Part shown: piece after piece, positions 61,466-64,000 of the stretch
Numbering within the stretch: the first letter of the stretch is position 1
Layout: every line of letters starts with the position of its first letter
NCBI GenBank assembly: GCA_028554795.2
Contig: CM068842.1
Location: forward strand, 54,897,360 to 54,961,359
DNA length: 64,000 bases
From: Sinohyriopsis cumingii
Taxonomy: Eukaryota; Mollusca; Bivalvia; Unionida; Unionidae
Direction: 5' to 3'
Position numbers and translations under genes: made by a program
Notes under the pieces: model-generated
What the model was told of the DNA's origin: nothing
Databases searched by the model: none
What the model saw: the letters and a program-made list of their open reading frames with translations, nothing else

Positions 61466-61937
61466 CCAAAGGCCCTTTTCAGGGCCACCCACATTTCTCG
61501 AAAAGAGACTGACTTTCCATTGCCTACCCTTTTTTTAAAAATTTTTTTTAAAAAAAAATCCCATGTTCAATTCCCCTTGTCCCTAAAGTAGTTTTTTTCT
61601 AACATGTTCAATTCCCCTTGTCCCTAGACAAACCCAAACTCTATTCCCATGTTCAATTCCCATTGTCCCTAGACAAGCCCAAACTCTATTCCCATCTTCA
61701 ATTCCCCTTGTCCCTAGACAGACCCAAACTCTATTCCCCATGTTCAATTCCCTTTGTCCCTAGACAGACCCAAACTCTATTCCCCATGTTAAATTCCCAT
61801 TGTCGCTAATCTTACCCAGGGTTTTTTGCCCATGTTACCCAAGGTGGTTAATGTTAAATTTCCATTGTCGCCAAAGTGACCCAGGGTGGTTTTTAATGCT
61901 AATTCCCATTGTCGCTAAAGTGACCCCATTCACTACT
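61466..61937 (-). repeat. Right terminal inverted repeat
   Basis: Reverse complement of the left TIR, with the same subterminal minisatellite, A/T tract and inner stem-loop block. The terminal bases read CACTACT next to the target duplication. The inner boundary falls just after the stop codon of the plus-strand Arg-rich gene, so the TIR provides that gene's 3' end. Confidence 0.93.
61471..61486 (+). terminator. Histone-type mRNA 3' stem-loop, copy E (right TIR)
   Basis: The plus strand reads AAAACCAAA, then GGCCCT TTTC AGGGCC, then ACCCACATTTCTCG, then AAAAGAGACTG (61501-61511). All histone 3'-end parts are present with normal spacing: A/C-rich 5' flank, perfect six-base stem with TTTC loop, ACCCA, and an HDE-like block. 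It follows the Arg-rich gene. Confidence 0.92.
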
Positions 61938-61943
61938 GTCATA
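61938..61943. repeat. Right target-site duplication GTCATA
   Basis: Identical to 43789-43794. Both copies are perfect, which argues that the element was inserted as a unit and has not been rearranged at its ends. Confidence 0.93.
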
Positions 61944-63122
<1,179 letters not shown>

Positions 63123-63124
63123 TA

Positions 63125-63645
63125 CAAATCATACGTCGAATAACAATCCTTTCATGTGCACTGGATACCGTCGCTCCCAGTCGCCTTCCCACAAGCGAGG
63201 CAATCGATGGCTTTTCCGAGCTCTTCCAGGGTGGGCGGTGTGTCTAGTTCCTCCATGACTGGCAGGTCTAGGATGGCGTCAGGGCGGTGTCGGTGACGAT
63301 ATTTTGGGTTGCATACAGCTCGAGATATTGCTCAACCCATCGACGCAGCTGTTTCTCCTAGTCTGTGATGACTTTGCCCGTCTTGGACTTGAGAGATTGC
63401 AGTCTTGGAGGGGGAGGGGGCTGTGGCCTTCTTGATACCGGCAGCTGTCTGGATACTGGTGCAGAGGTTCAGATAGTACGTGTTGGCTCAGCAGCGGCGG
63501 TATGCTGGGCGTTGCTCCTGACAGTCCTATGGGCGTGTAGTGTACTAGGTCTAGGTGCGTCCTTGTATGCCAAGAGGCTTTCCTCTTCGCCTCAGTCACA
63601 GGCTCCATATCCTCCCAGTGCAGCTAGAATATCATAAGCAATGTG
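63125..63645 (-). mobile_element. LINE reverse-transcriptase (ORF2) fragment
   Basis: The minus strand encodes, with frame breaks and a stop, RRWVEQYLELYATQNIVTD, then [16 protein letters not shown], then [16 protein letters not shown]. This is the region between endonuclease and RT palm found in non-LTR retrotransposon ORF2 proteins. It is cut off at the TA array, so it is a dead fragment. Confidence 0.75.
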
Positions 63646-63675
63646 AATATACACGGCAAATAACTAGATTTTCAA

Positions 63676-63679
63676 TGAT

Positions 63680-63739
<60 letters not shown>

Positions 63740-63775
63740 TGTACTAATAATAATAATAACAATAATATAATAATA

Positions 63776-63812
<37 letters not shown>
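63676..63812. repeat. Inverted TAA/TTA microsatellites
   Basis: TAA repeats up to about 63772, then TTA repeats, which could form a long hairpin. Confidence 0.93.
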
Positions 63813-63815
<3 letters not shown>

Positions 63816-64000
63816 GTCTCTACAATTTCCTCAATCACATTTATCTGCAGGAAGAGGAACCACAACTAATATTCCGCTCTGAATGCCTGTAAAGATAAGG
63901 TAATCTTTTACGGATCACAAGTGATATCAGTGCTGACCACAGGTGCTCGACGCGAGCTTGACGCTGAGAAGAAAAAAACAAAACACACACAATAATCTGA

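Larger units (their letters stand above)
43795..61937. mobile_element. Complete Polinton/Maverick (adintovirus-like) element, 18.1 kb
   Basis: Seen directly: long terminal inverted repeats at 43795-44293 and 61466-61937, an element end beginning AGTAGTGAATGGGG at both sides, and the same hexamer GTCATA immediately outside each end. A 6-bp target duplication, TIRs starting with AG, a protein-primed family B polymerase, a retrovirus-type integrase, an FtsK-type ATPase, an adenain-type protease and jelly-roll capsid proteins together define Polintons. The gene set equals that of the viruses called adintoviruses, so the element is best read as an integrated virus. Base composition is clearly less AT-rich than the flanks. 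Several genes carry stops or one-base breaks, so this copy is probably inactive, although its ends are intact. Confidence 0.97.

Overview
This is an animal nuclear genome window, most likely from a mollusc. The host part is AT-rich, has no gene I can recognise, and is crowded with satellites, microsatellites, tRNA-derived SINEs (one family ends in an AAC repeat tail, a style common in molluscs) and a LINE reverse-transcriptase remnant. The mollusc assignment is an inference from repeat style only.

The main object is a complete 18.1-kb Polinton/Maverick (adintovirus-like) element at 43795-61937. It has terminal inverted repeats of about 0.5 kb that begin with AG, and it is flanked by a perfect 6-bp target duplication (GTCATA at 43789-43794 and 61938-61943). 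It carries the full Polinton core: protein-primed family B DNA polymerase, retrovirus-type integrase with chromodomain, FtsK/HerA-type packaging ATPase, adenain-type protease, double jelly-roll major capsid protein, penton-like minor capsid protein, and several small virion-type proteins. Nearly all lie on the minus strand. The copy is damaged. The polymerase has five in-frame stops but no frameshift over 4 kb. The integrase and protease each have one in-frame stop. Several other genes have a break, nearly all equivalent to losing one base.

The unusual part is at the two ends of the element. Five small non-core genes (three minus-strand at 44310-46519, one minus-strand at 60442-60999, one plus-strand at 61219-61452) are each followed, within about 10-30 nt of the stop, by a canonical metazoan replication-dependent histone mRNA 3' stem-loop (GGCCCT-TTTC-AGGGCC or close variant, then ACCCA). 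A purine-rich element like the U7-binding histone downstream element follows about 12-17 nt later. The core genes lack this. The two outermost copies are built into the TIRs, so each TIR supplies the 3' end of the outward-facing terminal gene. This suggests the element uses the host SLBP/U7 histone 3'-end pathway for one class of transcripts. I know of no description of this for Polintons.

Layout. 1-43788: host DNA with satellites (48-bp at 3478-5013, 43-bp at 13030-13590, 26-bp at 23905-24352, 20-bp at 31965-32735, 38-bp at 34400-35020), four or five SINEs, and two copies of an ~850-bp dispersed repeat, one with a perfect heat-shock element next to a TATA box. 43795-46519: left TIR and three tandem paralogous gene cassettes sharing a promoter motif and a histone-type 3' end. 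46858-54257: closely packed protease, capsid, integrase and core-protein genes. 54319-59565: ATPase, a small Cys-rich gene and the polymerase. 59700-61452: zinc-knuckle gene, Q-rich gene, Arg-rich gene. 61465-61937: right TIR. 61944-64000: host DNA with microsatellites and the LINE remnant.
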